From Alphaproteobacteria bacterium (GTDB lineage: Bacteria > Pseudomonadota > Alphaproteobacteria > Micavibrionales > Micavibrionaceae), in contig WGMJ01000003.1 of the NCBI GenBank assembly GCA_016125135.1, forward strand, positions 248,001-312,000: DNA of 64,000 nucleotides. Direction: 5' to 3'. Position numbers and translations under genes: made by a program. Below, one piece after another: positions 43,690 through 53,392 of this stretch. Numbering within the stretch: position 1 is the first letter of the stretch; every line of letters starts with the position of its first letter. Below the pieces are notes generated by a model. It saw nothing but the letters and a program-made list of their open reading frames with translations. It was not told where the DNA came from and searched no databases.

Positions 43690-46488
43690 GTGAATAAAAA
43701 CAAGGCTTTAAAGGTGGCGGGACCTCACATAGCACCAATTGATTACAAACGTCAGGGTAAGGCGCTGGCTGGCTATGCCTTTATGCCGCAGCTTTTGCCG
43801 CGTATCCGCGAAACTTTTTTTACGAGCTTTAACTGGCTCGCGTACCTGATGACGCTAATCTGCGTCAATTTCCGCCTACTGCCGCCAACAACACCCCATA
43901 TGTTGCCACAGAATTTCCAGTCGCTAACGCTTCATGGTGTTCTTGCCTCTGCTTTTGCACAAACAGAATGGTCGTGGAAAAATATTGACCGCATCATCGT
44001 GCTCTTCACGCTTTTTCTGGCTGTCGGCCTGCTTCTTTTCTATCTTGTCACACTTGTTGTCTTTCTTCTGATGACCCCCGCTTACGCGGCGACGATACAG
44101 GGGATCTCACTCGACCAGATTTTTGTTATGCAGTTTGACCCGCAGAAGGATATCGCATTCGGTCTACTGGATCGCATCTTCGGTATTCCTGATCTATTCA
44201 ACTCACAGTATGAGGGGATGGCCGTTCCTTACCACAAAGCTATACAAAATCTCTTCACGTTGTATGGCAAGGTATTTATTGTTCTTGCGCTTTTTCTTCT
44301 ATTCTACCACTTATTAACAATTGTATTCGAGACTTTGCGCACAGGCCGCCCGTTGGGCGAACGCTTCCAATCACCGTTCCTGCTCATGCGCCTGATTGTT
44401 GCTATTGGCTTACTGGTGCCGGTCGCGCATGGTTATAACTCGGGCCAGTATATTGTTCTTTACATCGCCAAGTTCGGTTCCAGTTTCGCTTCGAACGCAT
44501 GGAAGATTTATAGCGTTCAATCGACCGATACTGGTGCGCCACCTATTGATATTATCCCGAGTGGCGATCAGGGCCGCTTCCGCTATCTGGTTGCCTCACC
44601 GCGTACACCGGTTATTGATAGCATCGTTTACTACCTGACTTTAGCACGTACATGTAAACGCGCATACGAGAAGTCACATGAAAATGGAGACTTTGCTTAT
44701 CCTACCATTGACGCATTTTTAGTGAAAGCCGGGGGTGAAAATCGTCGTCTTGCAGATTCCAGTTTGGGGGACGCTGTTAACTTTACACGAGGCGACCATA
44801 TCGCAATCCGTTTTGGCGTAGAGGATGAAACATCTTTCGCTGAAGAAAAAGGGCATGTCATGCCGTTCTGTGGCGAAATTGTATTGCCAATCAAGGGTAT
44901 TGTTTTACCCGACCCCGAAACGCCAGGCGATGAGGCGGCACAGGCCGAGCAGGATCACAAGATCGCAGGCTGGTGGGTACAGGCCGCTTACTTGCATATT
45001 ATCCGTGATTTCATGACGTCTTCCACGCTTGACCAGCCGATAAATTGTATTGTGACGAACAAATTTCCGGGCATGAACGCAGGTGGCGGATGTGCAACAG
45101 GCGATGTGGACCTGACCTTTATAGAAGACCTCAAAGAAACATACCGCGAGGATATAAGGGAAGCGATTGAGGATGCTGTCAATGCTGTTGCTGCCGAAGA
45201 CGGACCGTTGAGAATGGATGGAGAGGTTTATTCGAAAGGTTGGGCCGGTGCGGGGATATTCTACTCGCGCCTTGCAGGTGTGAATGGTGATGCTTTTACA
45301 GCTGCCTACGCCATTCCCACACCCTTACGCTTCCCGCGTGCCATGGAAGAAGCGCGGCAAAACCGTGCAGAGCGTGACGAGAGCCTTGGCGGTATGAACC
45401 AGTTCTGCCCCGATACTTCGGAAGGTCAGGCGCAACAAGGCGCCACATTGAATAACAGGATTGTTGTCGGCCTTTGTGATACCTACCGTGACCTTGTGAC
45501 ATCGGTCAACGAGTTCGGTGCGCATAGCCAGCAGCGCAGCAGTAATATTATATACAATGTTATGAACTTTCTTTTCGAGCTTGATGCGCTTTATAACATG
45601 CGCGAAAGCCGTGATACACACCCGATGGCTGCGCTTTCTGGCTTGGGCCGCGCGATGATTGAAAAGGCCATGCGCAACTTCTTTATTGCAACCGGCACAG
45701 CAGCCATTGGAGGACTTTTCACAGGCATTGACCTTCTGACATACGCGGATGCAAAAGGTAATCCCAAGAGCGGTATTGCCGATGCCGCTAAAGCGATTGG
45801 CGGCGCGATTATGAGTATGGCTATGGTGGGCCTCGTTGTCGGGTTCATCTTCTTTTACATTATCCCCATGATGCCCTTCATCTATTTCTTCTTTGCCGTT
45901 GCCCGTTGGGTGAAATCTGTTTTCGAAGCCATGATCGGTATTCCGCTATGGGCACTTGCACATTTACGCTTGAATGGTGAAGGGTTGCCGGGGCAGGCGG
46001 CGGCTGGTGGTTACTTCCTGCTACTCGAAATCTTTACACGTCCGATTATAGTCTTGTTTGCGTTTTTTGCCGCGATGGGGACCTTCAACGCATTGGTCAC
46101 CGTACTGAATGACATTTTCGAGAACGTAACCGCAAACCTGACAGGCTTTGAATTACAGGGCGCCGATATTTCCGATACAAATATGGTTGGTTACTTCCGC
46201 GGCGGTCTCGACAGGTTTTTCTATGTTGTTGTGTATGTCGCTGTTGTTTACATGATGGCACTTTCCAGCTTCAAACTGATTGACCTGATCCCCAACACAA
46301 TTATCCGCTGGATGGCCGGCAATGTGCAGGTAAAACCGTTCTCGGACGGGCAGCAAGACGCGGTACAGTCGATTACACAATACGCAGCCTTTGGTGGCGC
46401 CGGCATTTCAGAGCAGCTTGGCAAGGCAACAATCGATGCCGCCTATGGTGGCACTGCTGCGCTGGGCAGTTTAATGAGGAGTCGATAG
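43690..46488 (+). CDS. DotA/TraY-type type IVB secretion membrane protein 1
   Basis: This 932-residue protein is of the DotA/TraY type. It has TM segments near 50-70 and 110-135, two more near 165-235, then a long soluble periplasmic domain (about 240-640) with cysteines including MPFCGEI. A C-terminal TM cluster (about 650-870) carries the conserved PFIYFFFAVARWVKSVFEA and IPLWALAHLRLNG. DotA is an inner-membrane component of Dot/Icm machines. Start is GTG with no strong ribosome site. It is the first of three tandem paralogues and its stop is 3 bases before the next start. Confidence 0.85.
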   Translation: MNKNKALKVAGPHIAPIDYKRQGKALAGYAFMPQLLPRIRETFFTSFNWLAYLMTLICVNFRLLPPTTPHMLPQNFQSLTLHGVLASAFAQTEWSWKNIDRIIVLFTLFLAVGLLLFYLVTLVVFLLMTPAYAATIQGISLDQIFVMQFDPQKDIAFGLLDRIFGIPDLFNSQYEGMAVPYHKAIQNLFTLYGKVFIVLALFLLFYHLLTIVFETLRTGRPLGERFQSPFLLMRLIVAIGLLVPVAHGYNSGQYIVLYIAKFGSSFASNAWKIYSVQSTDTGAPPIDIIPSGDQGRFRYLVASPRTPVIDSIVYYLTLARTCKRAYEKSHENGDFAYPTIDAFLVKAGGENRRLADSSLGDAVNFTRGDHIAIRFGVEDETSFAEEKGHVMPFCGEIVLPIKGIVLPDPETPGDEAAQAEQDHKIAGWWVQAAYLHIIRDFMTSSTLDQPINCIVTNKFPGMNAGGGCATGDVDLTFIEDLKETYREDIREAIEDAVNAVAAEDGPLRMDGEVYSKGWAGAGIFYSRLAGVNGDAFTAAYAIPTPLRFPRAMEEARQNRAERDESLGGMNQFCPDTSEGQAQQGATLNNRIVVGLCDTYRDLVTSVNEFGAHSQQRSSNIIYNVMNFLFELDALYNMRESRDTHPMAALSGLGRAMIEKAMRNFFIATGTAAIGGLFTGIDLLTYADAKGNPKSGIADAAKAIGGAIMSMAMVGLVVGFIFFYIIPMMPFIYFFFAVARWVKSVFEAMIGIPLWALAHLRLNGEGLPGQAAAGGYFLLLEIFTRPIIVLFAFFAAMGTFNALVTVLNDIFENVTANLTGFELQGADISDTNMVGYFRGGLDRFFYVVVYVAVVYMMALSSFKLIDLIPNTIIRWMAGNVQVKPFSDGQQDAVQSITQYAAFGGAGISEQLGKATIDAAYGGTAALGSLMRSR

Positions 46489-46491
46489 AAT

Positions 46492-49215
46492 ATGGGTATG
46501 GCATCCTCCAGCATTTCCCGCTTCTTTGGCTACACGCTGTTCCCACGCATTTTGCCGCGCCTGCGCAACTTTGATTTCCGCTTCACTTTTATTGCCTATT
46601 TGATAGCGCAGTTCTTTATTACGCTGCGCATGCTTCCACGGTCCCACCCCTATGCATTGCCACAATCATTCGGAACGTATGGCATCCTTGGGGTGCTGGC
46701 AAATGTCGCCAACCATATTGAATGGAATGTCCGTAACATTGACCGGATTATTGTTTTTATACTTTTCGTGACAGCGGTTATTCTGCTGGTTCTGCAGATT
46801 ATCGGGTTTTTTGTTTTCTTGCTGGTCCAGTCAGCGCAGGCAGCACCGCTCGACATTCCAAGTCTTTTTACAATCTCGACGCCAACCGATGATATCTCTT
46901 ATAAACTGCTCCATCGCATTTTCGGCGTACCTGATTTCTTTTTTAGCGGCTCCCCTGACCCCGCTGATGCCGTCAACACACCGTTCCAGAAAGCCACACA
47001 GGCGCTGTTCAAGTTTTACAGCCTGACCGTTATGATGGTTGGCGGCCTCATTATACTCTATTTTATTTTCACCGTTATCGGTGAGGCCATGTATACAGGC
47101 AGCCCGTTTGGCCAGCGTTTTGCAACAATTTATGCGCCCGCCCGCCTTGTTATCTTCCTGTTCCTCATTACACCCGCGGCCCACGGCTATAGCCTTGGCC
47201 AGTTTACTGTTCTTGCAACAGCGAAGTGGGGTTCGGCACTAGCGACAAATGCCTGGAAAACATTCAATGTGGATATGGGCAATGCACTGAAGGAGGAAGA
47301 AGCACATCTGGTTGTTAAGCCGAACGCCGATGATATTTCACCCCTTGTGAAGTTCATGAAAATGTCGCACATTTGCCGCGCCGGATACGCTCTATACGAA
47401 AACAGAACAAATATACGTCCCTACCTGATTAAAGAAGGGGAACATATCCCAATGCCGACTTCGGTACAGGCAGCCGTCGAGTTTTACGAGAGCGGCAACA
47501 TTGCCATCTTCTTTACAACCGAAGCCTATGCAACAGACCCTGCAAAAAAATCACTTTGCGGCTCACTCACCATGCGCGTTGATAACGCAGAATCGCCCAT
47601 TGTGCAGGGGATTTATAACCAGTACCTCACGCAAGTACAGGCCATGTGGGACGATGCAGGCTTTCGGGCCTATGGTGACAAATTTGTTGTAGCATCCCAG
47701 CCTCAATCAGCAGGCAGCTGCCCCGGAGGTAATATCAGTTGCAGTTATACGCCGGAGCAATGCGAAAATTCCGATGGCACACCAGGCCCCGCGCCACAAA
47801 CGACAAGCGCGTCATGGTCTAGCTGTGATTCCCTTCCGCCACCGGAGCTTGTTACGTGCTTTCGTGACCGCTATCAGAGAGTTTTCAATACTGCCATTAT
47901 TGACGGTATCAGCGATACAAACCTCGCCTCAGACGAGTTTATGAATTTTGATATGGAAGAAGAAATCATCAAAAAAGGCTGGGGTGGTGCGGGCATCTGG
48001 TACCATAAAATCGCGCAGGTTAACGGTGACCTGATTAATATCAGTTTCAAAGTGCCGCAGCCGCGTAAAACGCCAGAACTTATGACGCGCGTTGCATTGG
48101 CACGGCAAGCAACCGATCATATTACGGGCGGGTCCGAGCGCTTCCGCGTTGATAACCTGGAAGGCGCGCAACTCGAGGAAGCGAATTTAACATCCGCTGA
48201 ACGCAATATTGCGCATAGCTTATATGAAGCACACAAATACCTCTTCACAGATTCGTTGCTGGATCGTTTTAACCTGACAGGGAACCCGTTTATGGATTTG
48301 TTCAACCTTGTGATTGGTACACAGGGTTTGAAATCATTACAGGAAAACCGTGACGTGCACCCGCTGGCCCAACTTTCGGCCATGGGGCGCAGCCTGATCG
48401 ATAAAGCGGTTTTCAACGTGATTGGTTCTGTTGCATTGGGCTTTGGCGGGGGCTTTCTTATAGGTCAGGAAAACGCAGCGTTGGGTGAGGCGGTTGCCGG
48501 CGTCAGTGGCGCCTTGATGACTCTTGCCATGCTCGGCATTGGTGTCGGCTTTCTGCTCTTTTACATTATCCCCTTCCTGCCTTTTATCTACTTCTTCTTC
48601 GCGGTCGGGACGTGGGTCAGCACCGTCTTTGAAGCGATGGTGGCGATCCCCCTTTGGGCCATTGCCCATTTGCGGATAGATGGCAACGGCCTCTCGGGAC
48701 AGGCCGCCGCAAATGGCTACTTTATGTTACTCGAAATTTTCCTGCGGCCAATTATTGTTGTCATGGGGCTTGTGGCCTCTATGGCAATTTTCTCGGCAAT
48801 GGCCGTTATGTTCAACGATTTGTTCAGTGATGTGACGCGCAACCTTAGCGGCTTCCCTGTGGGATACGCGCCAGAGTGTATCTCCGGCACACTTGCTGAC
48901 TATGGCTCGATGCGCAGCAGCGCAGATGCCTTCTTCTTCCTGCTGATCTATGCCTTTGTTCTTTATATGATGGCCATGTCGGCATTCAAACTGATTGACC
49001 TGATGCCGGATACGATTATGCGTTGGCTGGGAACACAGGTGCGGAGCTTTGGTGAAATTATTGCCAACCCGCCAACAGACCAGTTGATCAGCTACGGTGC
49101 GATCGGGGCCAGCCAGATTGCCGGTGAAGTCGGTGATGTGATGAAACAAGGCTCCCAGACGCTTGGCGGGGTTGTGGGTGGTATGACACGTGGAAACCGC
49201 GGAAATGAGACTTAA
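46492..49215 (+). CDS. DotA/TraY-type type IVB secretion membrane protein 2
   Basis: This 907-residue paralogue of the preceding protein has the same layout: N-terminal FFGYTLFPRILPRLRNF, a TM pair, a periplasmic domain with KSLCGSL and a cysteine-rich patch (about 405-450). It has the C-terminal PFIYFFFAVGTWVSTVFEA...IPLWAIAHLRIDG block (interrupted here). It is cotranscribed with copy 1. The extra cysteine-rich insert in the periplasmic domain is not obvious in the other copies and suggests a distinct partner. Confidence 0.85.
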   Translation: MGMASSSISRFFGYTLFPRILPRLRNFDFRFTFIAYLIAQFFITLRMLPRSHPYALPQSFGTYGILGVLANVANHIEWNVRNIDRIIVFILFVTAVILLVLQIIGFFVFLLVQSAQAAPLDIPSLFTISTPTDDISYKLLHRIFGVPDFFFSGSPDPADAVNTPFQKATQALFKFYSLTVMMVGGLIILYFIFTVIGEAMYTGSPFGQRFATIYAPARLVIFLFLITPAAHGYSLGQFTVLATAKWGSALATNAWKTFNVDMGNALKEEEAHLVVKPNADDISPLVKFMKMSHICRAGYALYENRTNIRPYLIKEGEHIPMPTSVQAAVEFYESGNIAIFFTTEAYATDPAKKSLCGSLTMRVDNAESPIVQGIYNQYLTQVQAMWDDAGFRAYGDKFVVASQPQSAGSCPGGNISCSYTPEQCENSDGTPGPAPQTTSASWSSCDSLPPPELVTCFRDRYQRVFNTAIIDGISDTNLASDEFMNFDMEEEIIKKGWGGAGIWYHKIAQVNGDLINISFKVPQPRKTPELMTRVALARQATDHITGGSERFRVDNLEGAQLEEANLTSAERNIAHSLYEAHKYLFTDSLLDRFNLTGNPFMDLFNLVIGTQGLKSLQENRDVHPLAQLSAMGRSLIDKAVFNVIGSVALGFGGGFLIGQENAALGEAVAGVSGALMTLAMLGIGVGFLLFYIIPFLPFIYFFFAVGTWVSTVFEAMVAIPLWAIAHLRIDGNGLSGQAAANGYFMLLEIFLRPIIVVMGLVASMAIFSAMAVMFNDLFSDVTRNLSGFPVGYAPECISGTLADYGSMRSSADAFFFLLIYAFVLYMMAMSAFKLIDLMPDTIMRWLGTQVRSFGEIIANPPTDQLISYGAIGASQIAGEVGDVMKQGSQTLGGVVGGMTRGNRGNET

Positions 49216-49283
49216 AATGCTATTTTATAAGAATTTTTCGGGTTTTCGGGCTTTTATCAAGCCTATGTTAATATTTAGAAATG

Positions 49284-49298
49284 TAAAATTTTAGATAA
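49284..49298 (+). promoter_or_regulatory. Shared 15-base element upstream of DotA-like gene 3
   Basis: TAAAATTTTAGATAA, identical to 43626-43640. It ends 17 bases before the ATG, so here it may also affect the leader. A GGCTT/AAGCC hairpin (49249-49263) lies just upstream. Confidence 0.5.
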
Positions 49299-49315
49299 AT
49301 GCGGGAAAAACGCGT

Positions 49316-52276
49316 ATGGCGGTAAATAAATCTAACGAAGAACCAATGGTAATCAGGCCTGGCGCTGTGCTGGGCTATATGGCCATGCCACAGGTTTTGC
49401 CACGCATCCGCACGCTTTTTGGCAGCGGCTTCGGCTTCTTTGCTTTTGTGCTGGCGCAAATTTACCGCTCTGTACGCCTGTTGCCGGAAGGGCACCCGTA
49501 CCTCAACCCTGTAAACAGGAATCATTTCAACTTTGTTCAGGTTATTGCTACCGCTGCCAATAATCTGAAATGGCGTCGCGATAATATAGACCAAATTATT
49601 GTTTTCATTGCGCTTCTTTGTGCACTCGTCATTCTCGTGCTTCAGGCTGTTGCTCTTGTGATGGGATTCCTTATTCCTACTGCCAGCGCCGATGGCCTTA
49701 ATCTTACCATCGACCATTTCAACAGCTTCACCAAACTTTTTACCGTGCTGGGTGATGGTGGCAGTGTGAATCCGAATGCGGCAAAGCAGGATATTGCAAT
49801 GATCTTGCTGGATCGCGTTTTTGGCGTGCCTGGTATTTTTAATTCCTGCGTGAGTACAGGTAGCCCGTGTTATGCGATGATGGCTGGTGCCGACGGAGAG
49901 GCTGTAAGAAGCCAGGTTTATGCACCAACGGAATATCCTTGGCCTTTCCACGGCGCTCTACACAGTGTTTTCAAATTTTACAGCATATCCCTTTTAGTGA
50001 TTGCTGTTCTGATTTTCTTTTACTTTATTGTTGTTGTTGTTGCCGAAACTGCGCAAACCGGAACGCCCTTCGGGAAGCGCTTTAACCATGTGTGGGCGCC
50101 ACTCCGTTTGGTACTGGCTTTTGGCCTTCTGATCCCACTGGGCGCTCAGGGCTTGAACGGTGCGCAGTATACAACGCTGTATATGGCGAAATGGGGTTCA
50201 AACCTCGCAACCAATGGCTGGAATCTGTTTAACGCAACGCTTGATGCCGAATATCAGGATATGGCCCGCAGTGAAGAATATCTGGGCCGACCTTCTGTAT
50301 CAGAAGCGGGGCTACAAAACTTTGTTGCCTATATCGCACTGGCGAAAACTTGTGCTGTAATTGAAGGAAGCCATTACTTCCCGCTTCCCTCGGAAGGCGC
50401 AAGTGAACCGCAGGCAAAGCTGGTTATGGGTTATATTGTAAAAAGTTTTGACCGCATTCCGTATTTGAGCGCCGCGAACACTGCTGATGTTGCAGGGCCG
50501 ATAACAGCCCCTGACAGCGTTGATTATGATGACGTTAATGCATTTACACAGGGGCAGGATATCTTTATGCGGATTGGTCACTACGCTGAAGACCACGTCA
50601 TGCATAAAGGCCGTGTGATGCCCTATTGTGGTGAAATGTCGATGCCCGTCACCGACCTTACACAGCCGGGTGCGCATTTTATCCGCAGTGAATATATACA
50701 AACCCTGATACCTTCCATCTGGAATAGCTGCAATATTCGCAATATCGCCAATTACTATTGGAGCCGCTTCCGCCAACAGAACCCACATGACAGCAGGCCC
50801 CCTGATGATGGAGACGGCGAAGATGAGATCGTCGTAACCGGCTGTACTCCAGCGGAGGGTGAAGAGGTTGTAGATATCGAAGACAACGGTGATGGTATCG
50901 CAGAAGCACTTACAAACGCAGTAGATGCGGCCCAGGGAAGAATTAATCTCATTATCACTGCGGCACTTCAAAAGCAGCAAGAAGAAACGAACTTTACAAC
51001 GCCTGACACTCTCATAGAACGTGGCTGGGCGGGCGCTGGTGTTTTTTATAACCGTATTGCCACGTTAAACGGCGCCATGTTCAGCGCCGCCTGGGGCCTA
51101 CCAACAGCAACCATGATGCCCGCAATTATGCAGGGTGTAAATCAACTACGCCTGCAAACAAACCCGAGCGTTGACCCGAGCCGGCGATACGACCCGCAAG
51201 GCCTCGATATGGGTCGCACTGAAGGCGCGCGGGATAACGATGAAAAACTTGCGCAGACAATGTTTGAAGCGCACCGCGCTCTTTTCCAGACCGGATTCGA
51301 GATCACGCAGACATCGGGCAATGTTCTTTACGATGTTATGAATCTTCTCTTTGGTACAGAGGGTTTATTCAACTTAAAAAACGAAGCGAATGCCCGCCTG
51401 CATCCATTGGCGCAGTTAACCGGTGTAGGGCGTAGCCTGATTGAAAGTACAATCCAGAACGGTATGTTAGGTATGGCCGCGTATGGCTTTGGTGCACTCG
51501 CCGGGTTCAGCGCGCCACAATTTGCCGATACATTCGGCACATTGGGTGGACTCTTCTTTACGTTGGCCTCTATTGGCCTTGTCGCCGGATTTATTTTGTT
51601 CTATGTCGTGCCATTCCTGCCATTCCTTTACTTCTTCTTTGCGGTTGGTAACTGGCTGAAGGCTGTGTTTGAAGCGATTGTCGGTGTGCCACTTTGGGCG
51701 CTCGCACATATCCGTATTGATGGCAACGGTCTGCCAGGCGATGCGGCTTCGGGCGGCTACTTCCTGCTGCTCGAAATTATGCTCCGCCCGATTTTGATTG
51801 TGTTTGGGCTTATAGCAGGGGTTAGTATTTTTGGTGCTTTGGGACACGTCTTACATGATATTTATTTCACAGACGTATTGGGATATATCGACGATGCTGC
51901 AGGTATTGGCCCGGGCAATGCCGAGAACCCTATTTCAGCAACAGAGCAACTGATCGGAAGCTTGCGCTCACCAGTGGATGATTTCTTCCATCTCGTTATG
52001 TACGCGATCATCATGTATCTGCTGGCGATGTCATCTTTCAAACTGATTGACCTGATTCCGCAGCAGATTATGCGCTGGATGGGTTCGAACGTACAAAGCT
52101 TCGGTGACCAGTCGATGGATGCGGGTCAACAGCTTACACAATATGCAGCCTTCGGGGGCTATGGTGTGTTCGGGCAAGTTAGTCAGGCTGCACAGCAGCT
52201 TGGTGGCGCCGGTATTTCGCTGGGCCGCGGCATGCGTACGCCTGAGACACCACAGGCGCCTCAAGGCGGTGGATAA
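49316..52276 (+). CDS. DotA/TraY-type type IVB secretion membrane protein 3
   Basis: At 986 residues this is the longest of the three paralogues and the closest in length to Legionella DotA. It has MAMPQVLPRIRTLFGSGFG near the N-terminus, an MPYCGEM cysteine, and an acidic periplasmic insert (about 495-545). The C-terminal FLPFLYFFFAVGNW and VPLWALAHIRIDGNGLPG block is also present. It has its own 100-base upstream region with the shared element, so it can be controlled separately from copies 1 and 2. Its stop directly abuts the convergent GT4 gene. Confidence 0.86.
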   Translation: MAVNKSNEEPMVIRPGAVLGYMAMPQVLPRIRTLFGSGFGFFAFVLAQIYRSVRLLPEGHPYLNPVNRNHFNFVQVIATAANNLKWRRDNIDQIIVFIALLCALVILVLQAVALVMGFLIPTASADGLNLTIDHFNSFTKLFTVLGDGGSVNPNAAKQDIAMILLDRVFGVPGIFNSCVSTGSPCYAMMAGADGEAVRSQVYAPTEYPWPFHGALHSVFKFYSISLLVIAVLIFFYFIVVVVAETAQTGTPFGKRFNHVWAPLRLVLAFGLLIPLGAQGLNGAQYTTLYMAKWGSNLATNGWNLFNATLDAEYQDMARSEEYLGRPSVSEAGLQNFVAYIALAKTCAVIEGSHYFPLPSEGASEPQAKLVMGYIVKSFDRIPYLSAANTADVAGPITAPDSVDYDDVNAFTQGQDIFMRIGHYAEDHVMHKGRVMPYCGEMSMPVTDLTQPGAHFIRSEYIQTLIPSIWNSCNIRNIANYYWSRFRQQNPHDSRPPDDGDGEDEIVVTGCTPAEGEEVVDIEDNGDGIAEALTNAVDAAQGRINLIITAALQKQQEETNFTTPDTLIERGWAGAGVFYNRIATLNGAMFSAAWGLPTATMMPAIMQGVNQLRLQTNPSVDPSRRYDPQGLDMGRTEGARDNDEKLAQTMFEAHRALFQTGFEITQTSGNVLYDVMNLLFGTEGLFNLKNEANARLHPLAQLTGVGRSLIESTIQNGMLGMAAYGFGALAGFSAPQFADTFGTLGGLFFTLASIGLVAGFILFYVVPFLPFLYFFFAVGNWLKAVFEAIVGVPLWALAHIRIDGNGLPGDAASGGYFLLLEIMLRPILIVFGLIAGVSIFGALGHVLHDIYFTDVLGYIDDAAGIGPGNAENPISATEQLIGSLRSPVDDFFHLVMYAIIMYLLAMSSFKLIDLIPQQIMRWMGSNVQSFGDQSMDAGQQLTQYAAFGGYGVFGQVSQAAQQLGGAGISLGRGMRTPETPQAPQGGG

Positions 52277-53338
52277 TTAGCGCAGAACACTACGGCTTCT
52301 TTTTTCCCAGGTATATTCCTGTAAAAACTTTTTGCGCGTCTCCAGCACCACATCCTTATCGAGAATTTTCAAAACCGCGCGGCGCCACGCTTCTGCATCA
52401 TTCGGGGAGACTAAAAGTGCATTCACGCCGTCTTCCAGTACCTCCCTTAATACAGGCAGATCAGAACAGATAATGGGTTTTCCCGTTGCCATATATTCAA
52501 AGAGCTTCATCGGGGAAATCCAGCGGCTAATATCTACGCCCGTTCCTATTTCAATCCGTGGTTGATAGGGCGCCAGCAGAATATCAAACTTTTGCAAATA
52601 ACGTGGCATTTCTGCATGTGGCTGGTAGCCATGGTAAAAGAGATTGGACAATGACGTTTCTGCAGTACCCCCAACAATATGAAAGTCATGCTCCGGCACA
52701 AGCCGTGCCAGCGCTTCGATAATCTCTATACCACGCCCCTTATGCAGCGATCCTGTATAGCCAATTTGTAAAACACCTTGCCGCCCTGGCCATGTAGAAA
52801 GTGCCGCAATTTTACTCCAGTCCATTTCGGCAGCGGCATCTGGCGCAACAACTATTTTTTCTGGAACAAGAAATTTATAGTCTGCAAGTATATCGCTTTT
52901 AAGCGCGTGCGTGATTGCAACGATATGTTGTAAATTTTTATGTTGTAATAGAAGCTTCCAAACCAGTTTTTCGGCGACGGTCAGTGGCATCTGGTGAACT
53001 TCGGCAATCACTTTATATCCCAGCATTGCAGCAGCCAGCAATGCCCATAAATCACGGCCATAAACAATGTCAGTGCGATATTTTTTCTGCGCTCTTATAA
53101 AAGCAAGAATGCGAAAAAAAATTGATGGTCGTAAGGCTACAGCAGTTAAACAAAGAGCGAAATCAGGGGCCATGCCATAATGCCCGAATATTTCGTTATC
53201 TTTCTTGCCAGCACTACGCTTGCCGAAAAGGCGCACCGCGTGACCATGCTGGCTAAAAGCCTGCGCCATATGCATAACATGGACAGCATTGGCCTTTTCG
53301 CTTGGCAGAACAGACGCGGACAAATAATCAATTTTCAT
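52277..53338 (-). CDS. Glycosyltransferase family 4
   Basis: This 353-residue GT-B transferase begins with an SEKANAVHVMHMAQAF region. The C-terminal donor domain includes IGYTGSLHKGRGIEIIEAL and SPMKLFEYMATGKPIICSD, containing the EX7E-like glutamate. It probably adds a sugar to a surface glycan. It ends with no spacing against DotA-like gene 3 and is divergent from the flippase gene 54 bases away. It belongs functionally with the flippase, sulfotransferase and methyltransferase genes. Confidence 0.88.
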   Translation of the reverse strand: MKIDYLSASVLPSEKANAVHVMHMAQAFSQHGHAVRLFGKRSAGKKDNEIFGHYGMAPDFALCLTAVALRPSIFFRILAFIRAQKKYRTDIVYGRDLWALLAAAMLGYKVIAEVHQMPLTVAEKLVWKLLLQHKNLQHIVAITHALKSDILADYKFLVPEKIVVAPDAAAEMDWSKIAALSTWPGRQGVLQIGYTGSLHKGRGIEIIEALARLVPEHDFHIVGGTAETSLSNLFYHGYQPHAEMPRYLQKFDILLAPYQPRIEIGTGVDISRWISPMKLFEYMATGKPIICSDLPVLREVLEDGVNALLVSPNDAEAWRRAVLKILDKDVVLETRKKFLQEYTWEKRSRSVLR

Positions 53339-53392
53339 GGCGGGCTTTTTCGCTTATCCTTAGAGCGGATATTATTTCACTCCTTTTACAAG

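Noticed and set aside
53180-53392. N-terminal extension of the flippase frame
   Set aside because: It overlaps the divergent GT4 gene by about 160 bases and the family N-terminus begins at the ATG at 53393.
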